64,000 nt of DNA. Source: Treponema sp. UBA3862 (GTDB lineage: Bacteria; Spirochaetota; Spirochaetia; Treponematales; Treponemataceae). The DNA is taken from contig DGGY01000036.1 of NCBI GenBank assembly GCA_002392405.1, positions 57,552 through 121,551 of the forward strand. The letters run 5' to 3'. A program made the translations under genes and the position numbers. Of the stretch, positions 9,569 through 19,200 are shown one piece after another (the first letter of the stretch is position 1; every line of letters starts with the position of its first letter). Under the pieces are notes generated by a model. It was not told where the DNA came from. It made no database searches and worked only from the letters and a program-made list of their open reading frames with translations.

Positions 9569-10240
9569 ATGTTAGACGGAATTTCCGTTATCGCTTTTGA
9601 TATCGACGGCACACTTTATTCTTCTCACCGCTTTTATCTGAGGATAATTCCGTATTTTTTTAAAAATCTTTTTTTCTTCTTAAAGTACAATAAAGTCAGG
9701 AAAATTCTTCACAGGACAGCACCGCTTGCTGATTTTTATGAGTATCAGGCGCGTCTTCTGGCAGAAATAACGGGCAGTACACCTGAAAAAGAAAAAGAAA
9801 GAATCAAAAGAATTGTTTATGACGGTATGAAGCCGTATTTTGAAAAGATCAGGACCTTTGATTATGTTGAAGAAGCTTTCAGGCAGATTAAAAGTGCAGG
9901 TTACAGAATAGCCCTGCTTTCTGATTTTCCGCCTGAACAGAAAGGTTCTCTCTGGAATCTCACTCAGTACTGTGACCTTATTCTCGGAACTGAAAGCTGC
10001 GGTGCCTTAAAGCCTTCAAAGTATCCTTTTGGAATCCTGTGTTCAAAACTCGGCGTTAAGGCGGAAGAAATTCTTTATGTCGGAAATTCAGTAAGATACG
10101 ATGTAGAAGGTTCAAAAAAGGCGGGAATGAAGAGCGCTTTTATCTTAACTTCCTGGCGTAAACTCTTTAATATTCCGCTGAAATCTGCTGATATATGCTT
10201 TTCAAACTATCGCCAGTTTCTGGATATTGTGTTAAAATAA
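9569..10240 (+). CDS. HAD-superfamily hydrolase
   Basis: A protein of 223 residues with all HAD motifs. Motif I is FDIDGTLYSS (nucleophile D11, general acid D13), motif II is LLSDFPP (Ser), motif III is the Lys in GALKPSK, and motif IV is YVGNSVRYDVEGSKKAGM (Asp). The helical insert between motifs I and II is a type C1 cap. These enzymes are usually small-molecule phosphatases; the substrate cannot be read from the sequence. The gene appears to have its own promoter and a leaderless start, which separates it from the upstream envelope operon. The gap to the next gene is about 100 nt. Confidence 0.87.
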   Translation: MLDGISVIAFDIDGTLYSSHRFYLRIIPYFFKNLFFFLKYNKVRKILHRTAPLADFYEYQARLLAEITGSTPEKEKERIKRIVYDGMKPYFEKIRTFDYVEEAFRQIKSAGYRIALLSDFPPEQKGSLWNLTQYCDLILGTESCGALKPSKYPFGILCSKLGVKAEEILYVGNSVRYDVEGSKKAGMKSAFILTSWRKLFNIPLKSADICFSNYRQFLDIVLK

Positions 10241-10340
10241 TTATATATAAAGTATTAAATTAGCGTGATTTTTCAGTTCCCGGGGGAGACGGAAAATCTG
10301 CTTTGAAAAAATAAAAAGTCTGTTTTTGGGTGGGTAAAAA

Positions 10341-13300
10341 ATGACTGTTCTTTCCATTCTTATTTCTTCAGCCGTTGCTGTAGCCGTAGTCTTTGTTCTT
10401 CGTTCTATGGACAGAGAAAACAATTCAATGAACAAAGTAAAACATTATGCTGATACCCGTATCAATCAGCTTGATGAATATTTTAAAGGTCAGATTTCAA
10501 AACTGGACGGACTTTCTGCTGACCTTGATACGCACCAGACTTCTGCGGTTGCGGCCGTAAACAGAATTGAAAAGCAGATTGAGGAATTCAGGACCATCAG
10601 CCGAGGTTTTGAAAAACAGTTTGCCCAGGTTGATACAATTACAAAAAAAATCGATGAATACGGACAGGCTCTCGAAGAACTGATGGAAATGACAGAGCGT
10701 GTAGAAGAAAATCTTGCTGCAGTAAAAAAAGAGAGCATAATCGTTGATAAACTCAATGCAAAACTTGATGAAGAGAAAAAAGCAGTAGATTCACTTGAAA
10801 AGAAAATTCCTGTAATCATAAACGAATTCAGGACAAAGAATAATGACAGCCTTAAAACCCTCGGCGCAGAACTTTTGAATCAGTACAAGACCCGGGCAGA
10901 ACAGGTTGAAACAAATGTAACAGCTGCTTCAAACCGTGCAGGAGAAGTTCTTGTAAAAGTTGATCAGGGAATCCGCCGTGCCTACGACGAGGCTGCAGCT
11001 AAGGCCCAGGAACTTGAAGATGCCGCATTCAAAAAACTCAGCGAGCAGGCCAAAATCCGTGCAGACAATTACATTAAGAGTGTAAATGACCATACAGCCC
11101 AGCTTCAGAAAGCACAGGACGCACGCTATAACGAAATCCAGAAATCAATGGAACAGAAAGCCTCTGCTTTTTCATCCGAATTAAACGAAAAGTCAGAAGC
11201 GCTCGAAAGTGAATTCCGTTCCAAAACAGGCGAACTTTCTGCTTCATTAGGTTCAAAGACTGAAAACTTTGCACAGGAACTTAATTCAAAAATCTCAGGA
11301 CTTGAAGCATCCCTTCGCGAGCAGGTAACAGCCCTTGATGAGCAGATCCGCACTCAGGCTCAGTCTGCAAGGGAAACAGCAGAATCACTTAAAGCAGAAG
11401 TCAGCGGAAACGGCAGAAATCTTGAAGCAATCCGAGAATCACTTGAAAAAAAGACAGAAGAAATCCAGAACCGTTACGGCAGTCTTTTCCAGAAAGCAAT
11501 TGCAGACGCAGATCAGAAAGAAGCAGATGCCTTCAGACATTTCCAGGAAATTGCAGACAGACACCTTACAACCTATAAATCAACTGTAGAAAATAAAATC
11601 AATACAATCGAAAGCGAAGTTAATAACAGGGTTGCTTCACTTAACAGTGAACTTACTGCTGCTATTGAACAGATTCAAAAATCAATGACTGACAGTCAGA
11701 CTGGCGCAAGTGCAACAGCAGACAGCATAAGACAGTCTGCACAGGAAGCTCAGGCCCAGCTTGAAGCCTTCCAGAAAGAAGCAGATGAAAAAATCGCTGC
11801 AATCAACAAAATGCTCAGCGAGACAATGTCAAAGATTTCTGCTTCTTATGACTTAAAGCAGACTGAACTCCTTTCAAATGTAGACAGACAGCTTGAAGAA
11901 TACAGAAACAACATGGAATACCGCTTCAATAAGCTTCAGACTACAGCAAGTGATATTGATACCCTTGAAAATAATCTCCGCAATGCTCTTGAACGCACTC
12001 AGAATGCTGTTATTACTGACTTTAACGCATTCTCTCAGAATCAGAAAGAACAGCAGGGACAGTTTGAGGCAGCAGTTAAACGCAATAACGAGGAAATTTC
12101 TGCCCAGATTGAAATTCTTGAAAAGAACCTTGATTCAATCAAGGCAACTGCAAGCGATAACGTAAGTGCAACTCTTGCAGACTTTGAACTTAAATTCGGT
12201 GCTGACCTTAAAAAACGCGGAGACGCAATTACAGAAGACCTCAACGGCTGGAAGAACGATATGGATTCACGCCTTTCTGTAATCACTTCTGACTATGAAG
12301 TAAACAGACGCGATCTTGAGAATCAGTATAATGAAAACCTTAAGCTGCAGCTGGCAGAACTGACAAAGCGCGGACAGTCGCAGTCAGAAATCGTACAGGC
12401 AGGAATCGATAAAAATATTCAGGAACTCCGTGCGAAAATCGAGACAGTTGAACAGTCAATCATGGATTTTACTGAACAGAGCAGACAGAGTCTTGCAGAT
12501 GCTACAGACGGACAGAATTCATTTGTAAAGACTTCACTTGAAGAATACAACCAGCGTCTTGAAGAACAGCTTGCCCGTGCAGAAAAAGATACAGAAACAC
12601 GTCTTGCCTCCCTCGATGAAAGTATCAAGGGACAGGCAGAAAGCAACCGCGCAAGCATTGACGGAATGCTTTCTGAATTCAATGTCTGGAGAAGCCAGCT
12701 TAAAAATCAGTTTGAACAGACAAAAACAATGTTCAATGAACAGATTGCCTCAGTTAAGGAAAATACAGAACACAATGTTCAGGACTTTCAGGCAGAACTT
12801 GAACAGAATATTGCAGACTTTAAGGCCGCCACAGAAATTGACAGACAGAATCTTGCACAGTCAGTTGCAGACCTTAAAAACGATGTTGAAGAAACAATTG
12901 CAGGCTACAGACAGCGTTCAGATTCAATCGTCGGTGAAATGCAGAAAAGCTATGAAGAAATGCTTAATGATACGCAGCGCCGTGTACGCGAACAGAATGC
13001 TGATTCTGAAAAAGCACTCCGTGACATCCGCGCACAGATTCAGCAGGTAAACGAAGAAAATTCAATCAAGCAGTCTGAACTTGTAATGAAGATGCAGAAC
13101 GATGCCGCTGATTTACAGACCCGCATGAGCGAAATTGACCGTGAAGTAAAGGCATTCTCAACACAGATGCAGGTTTACCAGAAGGCAGACCAGCTCAAGA
13201 ATCAGCTTGAAGTTGAACTTACAGAACTTACAAATCAGATTACAAGGGTTGAAACTTTCCAGGGAACAGTTGATGAGCTTTCTGACAAATTCCGTAAGAT

Positions 13301-14048
13301 TCAGACAATGTATGATGAAGTTACGGGACTTCTTACTAAGTTCAATGCAGATAAGGGCAGAATCGACAATCTTGAAAGGGATTACAGCCAGCTCATTGAA
13401 CTCAGCTCAACAATGGACAAAAAGATTACTGAACTTAATTCAACCAGCGACCAGCTTACAAACGTTCAGCTTGATGTACGTAAGTTCCAGGAAACACTTG
13501 GTGATATTTCTACCCGCTATGACAGGCTTGAAACCAAAGGAAAGCAGATTGATGCAATTTCAGGTGAAGTAGACAAGACTTTTGATACCCTTAAAGCACT
13601 TGAAACAAGACTTAATGAAGCCTCAGTCCGCGTTTCTAACCTGCCTAAGCAGATAAAAGATGTTCAGGAAAATATCGATAAGCTTGTAAGTAACCGCGGA
13701 ACAATCAATGAAGCAGTAGAAAAGCTCGGCTCACTCGACGGCATTGTAAATGAAACTGAAGAAAAAATCCGTCAGATAAGCGAAAGCCGCGAAGGACTTT
13801 CCCGCGCAGAAGCAAGAATTCAGAAACTTGACAGCGACATAAAGCAGAGGTTTGATGTTCTTCTTGCACTTACAAAGAAAGATTTAAAGACAAATCCAGT
13901 TGAGCGCAGCAACGAAATTACACCTGCCGACCGCGAAATGATTATCCGTCTTAAACGGGAAGGCTGGGATGTTGAAGAGATTGCAAGCAGCACAAAGCGC
14001 AGTATTGGTGAAGTACAGCTGATTCTTGAAATGGGAAGTAATCTGTAA
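10341..14048 (+). CDS. giant membrane-anchored coiled-coil protein (SpiroCoCo-like)
   Basis: A protein of 1235 residues. It has one N-terminal membrane helix (VLSILISSAVAVAVVFVL), then about 1130 residues of nearly continuous heptad-like coiled coil rich in Glu, Gln, Lys, Ala and Ser, and a compact C-terminal tail (EITPADREMIIRLKREGWDVEEIASSTKRSIGEVQLILEMG) that looks like a small helix-turn-helix of the type used by sigma-like or DUF6115-like proteins. This layout matches the spirochaete-restricted coiled-coil family that I recall being named SpiroCoCo. A strong GGGTGGG purine run precedes the ATG by 6 nt. The length (up to about 170 nm if one continuous rod) would allow a filament or spacer role in the cell cylinder; that role is inference. 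The sequence contains many local near-repeats. Confidence 0.82.
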   Translation: MTVLSILISSAVAVAVVFVLRSMDRENNSMNKVKHYADTRINQLDEYFKGQISKLDGLSADLDTHQTSAVAAVNRIEKQIEEFRTISRGFEKQFAQVDTITKKIDEYGQALEELMEMTERVEENLAAVKKESIIVDKLNAKLDEEKKAVDSLEKKIPVIINEFRTKNNDSLKTLGAELLNQYKTRAEQVETNVTAASNRAGEVLVKVDQGIRRAYDEAAAKAQELEDAAFKKLSEQAKIRADNYIKSVNDHTAQLQKAQDARYNEIQKSMEQKASAFSSELNEKSEALESEFRSKTGELSASLGSKTENFAQELNSKISGLEASLREQVTALDEQIRTQAQSARETAESLKAEVSGNGRNLEAIRESLEKKTEEIQNRYGSLFQKAIADADQKEADAFRHFQEIADRHLTTYKSTVENKINTIESEVNNRVASLNSELTAAIEQIQKSMTDSQTGASATADSIRQSAQEAQAQLEAFQKEADEKIAAINKMLSETMSKISASYDLKQTELLSNVDRQLEEYRNNMEYRFNKLQTTASDIDTLENNLRNALERTQNAVITDFNAFSQNQKEQQGQFEAAVKRNNEEISAQIEILEKNLDSIKATASDNVSATLADFELKFGADLKKRGDAITEDLNGWKNDMDSRLSVITSDYEVNRRDLENQYNENLKLQLAELTKRGQSQSEIVQAGIDKNIQELRAKIETVEQSIMDFTEQSRQSLADATDGQNSFVKTSLEEYNQRLEEQLARAEKDTETRLASLDESIKGQAESNRASIDGMLSEFNVWRSQLKNQFEQTKTMFNEQIASVKENTEHNVQDFQAELEQNIADFKAATEIDRQNLAQSVADLKNDVEETIAGYRQRSDSIVGEMQKSYEEMLNDTQRRVREQNADSEKALRDIRAQIQQVNEENSIKQSELVMKMQNDAADLQTRMSEIDREVKAFSTQMQVYQKADQLKNQLEVELTELTNQITRVETFQGTVDELSDKFRKIQTMYDEVTGLLTKFNADKGRIDNLERDYSQLIELSSTMDKKITELNSTSDQLTNVQLDVRKFQETLGDISTRYDRLETKGKQIDAISGEVDKTFDTLKALETRLNEASVRVSNLPKQIKDVQENIDKLVSNRGTINEAVEKLGSLDGIVNETEEKIRQISESREGLSRAEARIQKLDSDIKQRFDVLLALTKKDLKTNPVERSNEITPADREMIIRLKREGWDVEEIASSTKRSIGEVQLILEMGSNL

Positions 14049-14078
14049 CTGCAGTATCGAAAAGGGGCGGGGCTTAAA

Positions 14079-14114
14079 AAGCCTGTGTCATCGCCGTGAC
14101 AGGCACGCAGGCTT
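14079..14114. terminator. hairpin between convergent genes
   Basis: AAGCCTG (14079-14085) can pair with CAGGCTT (14108-14114), and inside it GCCTG..TCA pairs with TGACAGGC. A T run follows at about 14136. It lies in the 84-nt gap between the coiled-coil gene and the end of ispDF and could serve either strand. Confidence 0.45.
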
Positions 14115-14132
14115 CTGTACTTTCAGCACCCC

Positions 14133-15419
14133 CTATTTTTCAAGCAGACAGCTTGCCCATACTTCTACGGCGCGGCGCTGGCCTATGTCGCCAAGTTTTT
14201 CGCCAGTCTTTGCCTTAACAAAAATCTGTTCTTCTTTAACTCCTAAAACTTCTGCTATGCTTTTTATTACTTTCTGGCGGTGAGGAAGAAATTTAGGTTT
14301 TTCAAGAGCTATTACACAGTCAAGGTTTCCAAGCTTAAAGCCTTTTTCAGTGATTTTATCCCAGACTGTTTTCAGGAGAACTTTTGAATCAGCATCTTTC
14401 CATTTTGCTTCTTCAGGCGGGAAGAATGAGCCGATGTCTCCCATTCCTGCCGCTCCTAACAGTGCATCTGTAACGGCGTGAAGCAGAACGTCTCCGTCAG
14501 AGTGACCGTCTTCTCCAAGGTCGCTTTCAATTTCAATCCCTCCGAGCATGAGTTTTCTGCCTGAAACGAGGGCGTGCTTGTCATAGCCTAAACCTGTGCG
14601 TATCATTCTGCTGTCTCCTGTCCCTTTCTGGGGCTGAGCTTTCGTGTGATTATCTGTCTGTGGGTTTTGAGTTTTTATATCATCCGGCCAGGTGATTTTT
14701 TTGTTTGTGTTTTCTCCCTTTACAACTTTTACCGGCTTTTCTTCTGCAAATAAATCCCAGATTTCAGTATCGTCTGTGTATTCTTTGTCAGAAAGACGGG
14801 CTTTTTCGTGAGCTTTGAGCAGAGGCTGAAATTTAAAAACCTGGGGTGTCTGAACTGCTGCAAGACTCGAGCGGACAAGGTGCCGTGCGATAAATCCTTT
14901 GCCGTCAGTTTCTTTCTGGGTGTCTACCGGTTCAAGGGCTGGAACTGCAGCATTGTATTTTATGGCAGCATCAAAGCAGCTTTGGATTAGAGCAGATGAA
15001 ACAAAAGGACGTGCCCCGTCGTGAATAAAAATAAGCGGGTCTTCGCCGTCTTTGAGGGTGTTTTTTATTTGTAAGAGCGCATTGAAAACGCTTTCCTGTC
15101 TTGATTTTCCGCCGGGAACAAAAATGAAATCTGTCCCGATTTTTTTGGCTTTTTCAAATGAATCACCTGCAAAGAGGGCTTTCTGGCAGAACTCTTCTGA
15201 TTTTTTTAATTCTTCAGGTGAAGTTTTGAAAGGGTAGGTTACAGCAACCAGTGAAAACTTAAGTGTGTTTAAAAAAGCACCGGCGGCAGTTGAAAGAACG
15301 GTGCCGCCGTCTAAAGGTAAGTATTCTTTTTTGATGCCGCCCATGCGGCTTGAAGAACCGGCTGCCACAAGAAGCAGAACCGGTCCTTTTTTTATGTCAG
15401 AATCCTGATTAGTCTTCAT
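14133..15419 (-). CDS. ispDF: bifunctional IspD/IspF enzyme of the MEP isoprenoid pathway
   Basis: A protein of 428 residues. The N-terminal IspD domain (about 1-245) has the nucleotide-binding start LLLVAAGSSSRMGGIKKEYLPL and the acidic substrate site IFIHDGARPFV; it joins MEP to CTP. The C-terminal IspF domain (about 268-428) begins RTGLGYDKHALV and contains GHSDGDVLLHAVTDALLGAAGMGDIGSFFP, with the Asp/His zinc ligands, and forms the cyclic diphosphate. I placed the start at ATG 15419 because the longer frame upstream only reads the repetitive acidic tail of carD out of frame. The start lies within the last codons of carD, so translation is probably coupled. The fused form is known from several bacteria. 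Confidence 0.93.
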   Translation of the reverse strand: MKTNQDSDIKKGPVLLLVAAGSSSRMGGIKKEYLPLDGGTVLSTAAGAFLNTLKFSLVAVTYPFKTSPEELKKSEEFCQKALFAGDSFEKAKKIGTDFIFVPGGKSRQESVFNALLQIKNTLKDGEDPLIFIHDGARPFVSSALIQSCFDAAIKYNAAVPALEPVDTQKETDGKGFIARHLVRSSLAAVQTPQVFKFQPLLKAHEKARLSDKEYTDDTEIWDLFAEEKPVKVVKGENTNKKITWPDDIKTQNPQTDNHTKAQPQKGTGDSRMIRTGLGYDKHALVSGRKLMLGGIEIESDLGEDGHSDGDVLLHAVTDALLGAAGMGDIGSFFPPEEAKWKDADSKVLLKTVWDKITEKGFKLGNLDCVIALEKPKFLPHRQKVIKSIAEVLGVKEEQIFVKAKTGEKLGDIGQRRAVEVWASCLLEK

Positions 15420-16071
15420 CATCGTCTGAATCATCGCTGTCATCAGCGCTGTCAGCGTCATCAGAATCTTCATCATCGTCGTCATCAAGACCAGAAGATG
15501 AACCGCCTAATTCGTCTGAGAATTCATCATCGTCATCATCATCGTCATCAAGCTGAACTGCTTTCTTTTCGTGGATGGCGTTGAGAGGTTCAAGTTTTGC
15601 GTGGAGCATTGCTTCAACTTCTTTTGCACTGATTCCGATGGCAATTGATATTTCATCAGTCAGAAGTTTGCGTGCTGTGTCGTAAAGTTTTCTTTCCTGA
15701 ATCGGAAGTTCCTTTACCTTTGAACGGTGGTAAAGGGTGCGGACAATGTTTGTGATGTCTTCGATGCTTCCCTGTTTGAGAAGGTTAAGGTTGTCCTGAT
15801 AACGCTGTTTCCAGTCAGAAGTAACTGATTCAACAGGCTGACCTAAAAGTTCAAGTGACTTCTGTGCTTCTTCAGCAGAAACAATTTTACGGATTCCAAG
15901 GCGCTCTGCATTTGCAACCGGAACCATTACAATCATGTCTGAAACTTCAAGATAAATGCGGTAATACTGAACGGTTTCGTCCCCGTTCTTCCTGTCAAAA
16001 ATCTCTTTAATTTCACCAACACCCTGTGAAGGGTAAACTACTTTTTCATTAAGTGAAAACTGTGTACTCAT
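15409..16071 (-). CDS. carD: CarD-family transcriptional regulator with acidic tail
   Basis: A protein of 220 residues. Residues 1-60 (FSLNEKVVYPSQGVGEIKEIF...YYRIYLEVSDMIVMVPVANAERLGIRKIV) are the CarD/TRCF RNA-polymerase-interaction domain, followed by the helical DNA-binding domain to about residue 165. The last 50 residues are almost only Asp, Ser and Glu, encoded by a GAT/GAC/TCA-rich simple sequence. CarD proteins bind the RNA polymerase beta subunit and stabilise open promoter complexes. The acidic extension is beyond the usual family length (about 160). Its last codons contain the ispDF start. The gene's own promoter leaves almost no 5' leader. Confidence 0.92.
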   Translation of the reverse strand: MSTQFSLNEKVVYPSQGVGEIKEIFDRKNGDETVQYYRIYLEVSDMIVMVPVANAERLGIRKIVSAEEAQKSLELLGQPVESVTSDWKQRYQDNLNLLKQGSIEDITNIVRTLYHRSKVKELPIQERKLYDTARKLLTDEISIAIGISAKEVEAMLHAKLEPLNAIHEKKAVQLDDDDDDDDEFSDELGGSSSGLDDDDDEDSDDADSADDSDDSDDDED

Positions 16072-16079
16072 ATTATATT

Positions 16080-16108
16080 ATTATACCAGAAAATTAAGTT
16101 AAAATCAA
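16080..16108 (-). promoter_or_regulatory. extended -10 promoter of carD, near-leaderless
   Basis: Read on the minus strand: TTGATT (16108-16103), 17-nt spacer, TGG then TATAAT (16085-16080). The carD ATG begins 8 nt after the -10 box, so the transcript would start at about the initiation codon. No ribosome-binding site precedes the ATG. Confidence 0.62.
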
Positions 16109-16113
16109 ATAAA

Positions 16114-16218
16114 GGGGCACCGCCGCATAAATGCGGCCGCTATGTCCGCCCTGCGCTGACGCTTATCGTCCTCGCTTCGCTGCGGTCGACTTCGGGGCTT
16201 CCAGCGCTGGTGGGGAGA
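16114..16218. other. GC-rich intergenic island with palindromes
   Basis: About 105 bp, far richer in GC than the genes around it, between the carD promoter and the end of the first giant lipoprotein gene. It holds the hairpin GCCGCAT..ATGCGGC, CAGCGCTG and several CG-rich inverted segments. I see no credible protein; short open frames here have atypical composition. It may be a dispersed repeat or a small structured RNA. Confidence 0.4.
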
Positions 16219-16299
16219 AAAAATTAATTTCTGCTTTTTACGCTGCTCAGAAGGCTTGTTCCGCCGTAATACGAATCGCCGCAATCGTTCTGAAGCGAA

Positions 16300-19200
16300 T
16301 TATTGAGGATTTTTGCTTTTTACTGTGCTCATAAGGCTTGTTCCGTCAGCAAAATGCACGATGGTGGTGTAGTAGTACAGGCCCTTTAAATCGATTCCGG
16401 CTTCTTCATCTGGTACAGGGAATGAGTAGTAATATGGTGTTGTTATATATTTATCAATATGGCATTCAATTTTAACTTCCGTCGTACCTTCCACCTCGGC
16501 ATTTTGATTATTTTCCTGAACTCCAAGGACAGAAAAGTTTTCCCATTTATCAACATCATTTCCCCAGTTAACTCTGCTCCATAGGGTATGAACATAGAAA
16601 GGAACGTCTGAATAAATGTGAATGCCCCTTGAATTCTCTATTATATCAGCGATTTCTGCTTTCTGGATTCCTTTATTCCAGAAATACAGGGGTCTGCTGT
16701 CAGCAGCAAAAATCCTTAAGAATCCTCTGCTGTCTGCCGGAATGTTTTTGATACTGTCATTGATACTGATAGTTTTACCGTCACCTGCAGGTTCCTCCTG
16801 GGTAATCCAGTGGTTTCCTTTTATCCATTTATTTTCAGGTCCTATTATGTCCCAGCTTACCGGATAGTCTTCTTTAGACTGATTATCTTCTGCTGATATT
16901 ATGGTGAATGTAAAATTGTCTCCCGAATTCGACAGAGAGTATGCTTCCCTGTTTTTTAACTGAGGTAATTCATAAGGCAGGATAAATTCTGTTTTGTTAC
17001 CCGCCGTATCATAAATATCAAAGGCAATTGTATAAGGAATCCTGTGGATATTGTTATAGACATCAATGCAAAGCTTGGTAACATTATTGCCATTCTCAGT
17101 TCGTGAGATATAATATTTTTTAAACTCACTGACTATTTCCTGACCATCTAATTTACCATTATCAGTATAATAGGGCTTATTCAAAACTTTCAGAGATGAC
17201 TTGTATTCATCAAGTCCGGAACCTATATCCTTCGTATCGAAGATAAGATAGCCGTGAGGGTAATGCATCATTGTTTTACAGGATGGTCTGATGTTATCTA
17301 TATAGTTTGCGTTAAAATCCTGTAAATCGTAATAAGACGGCATGCCGGTGTCAGAAAAGGCCATAAGTTGAAGGTCAAGCTGATTATCAGCAAAATATTC
17401 AGTTTTAATTGTAAAGGAGAATTCACTGCCTTCAAAAAAGCCGCACGCTAAAGTTGGACCATGCTCTGTTATTACCGGATATTTAAGACAAAAGCTTTTA
17501 TAGAGTGATATTTCCTCCGGATCAAGAGTTACCGTTACTATCTGCATGTTCTCTTCTCCGGCGGAAAATGAAACATTGGATTGGTTAAAGGTGATTAACG
17601 GCATTGAAGTTAGTTCTGACAGCAGTGGAACTGTCTGGACTTCCGTGAGTGCGCTGTAAATTCTATATTCTTCACTCGAAGATATTAATTCATTATTAGC
17701 CGTGCATGTGTAGTATTGTGCTTCGTTTGCCTGACTGAAGCCGTGGTCACCCGCGTTATACTGGTGAACACCTAGCGTTGCACTTCCATATATATCCGCT
17801 TTTTCAGTTCTTCTCCATAAAGAGTCTATTGTGCCATTTAAATAATCACGTTTGTATGAATACACGCAGTGTATTAATTGATTTATATGTTCGCTTTTGT
17901 TAATATCGCCGAGAAGTGCTGAAACGTATAAATATTTCTGGCTGCCATTAAAATAAGTGAATTTATGATCTGTAATTTTTGGAACGGCCGGAATATAAAA
18001 ATACTTTAATGCGGTGTTTCCTGCGCTGTCTGTTTTTTTGAATTTGATGTATGCGGCCTTTTCAGGATTATTTATGTGGACTGTCAGGGTGTTTGAGGCT
18101 TTTTTTACTGCTTCCTGACTGTCTGTAAAGACAGGAATAAACTCCTGTAATTGAATTGATTCAAGGGACTCATAATCCTGAGAAGCTGCGTATTCCCATT
18201 TTAATTCATCCCACCTGTCTGATGCAAAATCAAGATATTTTTCAGGTCTGGCATAAAAATTGAGAGTCATGTCTATTGAGCCGTCTATATTTCTTTTTGA
18301 CAATGCTTCAGTTACTTCCTGTGAATATAAGTTATTGTAAATATCTGAGTTAGACAGATAGTATTCGCTGCTGCACTTTGAATCTTTTATGACTGTTACA
18401 CAGTTATAGTCATTTCCAATTGAAGTTATTATGTTTCCGCAGCTGTCGGTTAGTTTTACTGCAAGTTCTACAGGACCATCGGTTTTATGTATGTAATAAT
18501 CAGAAATCATAATGTCATAGTTTAGTTTATCCCAGCCAGACTCTTTTTTAAAAGTATAATCAAAAGGGCAGTCATAGAAGGTATAATGCTTTTCGTCTCT
18601 GTCTGAATAATCGCTTTCACCGGATATTATTCTTTCGCCGATTTGCACGCTCTTTATAGGGCTTTCATCACTGACATTTAAGTATATAAAAACTGATTTT
18701 CCGGTATGGTTATTAAAATAATCCTCATTTATATTTTCAGCAGTACCCTTATATCTCCACTGATTTATAAAAAAACTGTTGTTTTGTAAGTATTCAGCTG
18801 TTGCTGCGGCCTGGATACTGTTCAGCTCCGGTTTTTCGTAGTCGTTTACTAAATTACATTCAGGAATAATTAGAAGCGAATCAGCTGGCTTGAGCAGTTT
18901 TGCTGTGGTTTGAATTGTAACGGTATTTTCATTTGCTGATATTATGGTTTTAAAAGAGAGTGCATCGTAACATTGTTTCCGGCTTGTTTTATCATAAACG
19001 TAGTATTTTACAAACTCATATTTGCTGTTCATTAAAAAGAAAATTGTAAACGTATCACCGACGAGCAGTTCTTTATTTCCTTCAGCAGATATTTCTCCGT
19101 ATTCCGTTAATAAATCTGTTTCGTAACCTGGTAAGGACACTTCCACGTCATATTTCTGCATTGATGCGTAATCTATCTGCTCCTGGAGTTCTTTTTTGAC

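Noticed and set aside
14133-15488. Longer ispDF with a Met/Thr-rich N-terminus
   Set aside because: The extra residues are an out-of-frame reading of the carD acidic-tail codons; the domain starts after ATG 15419.
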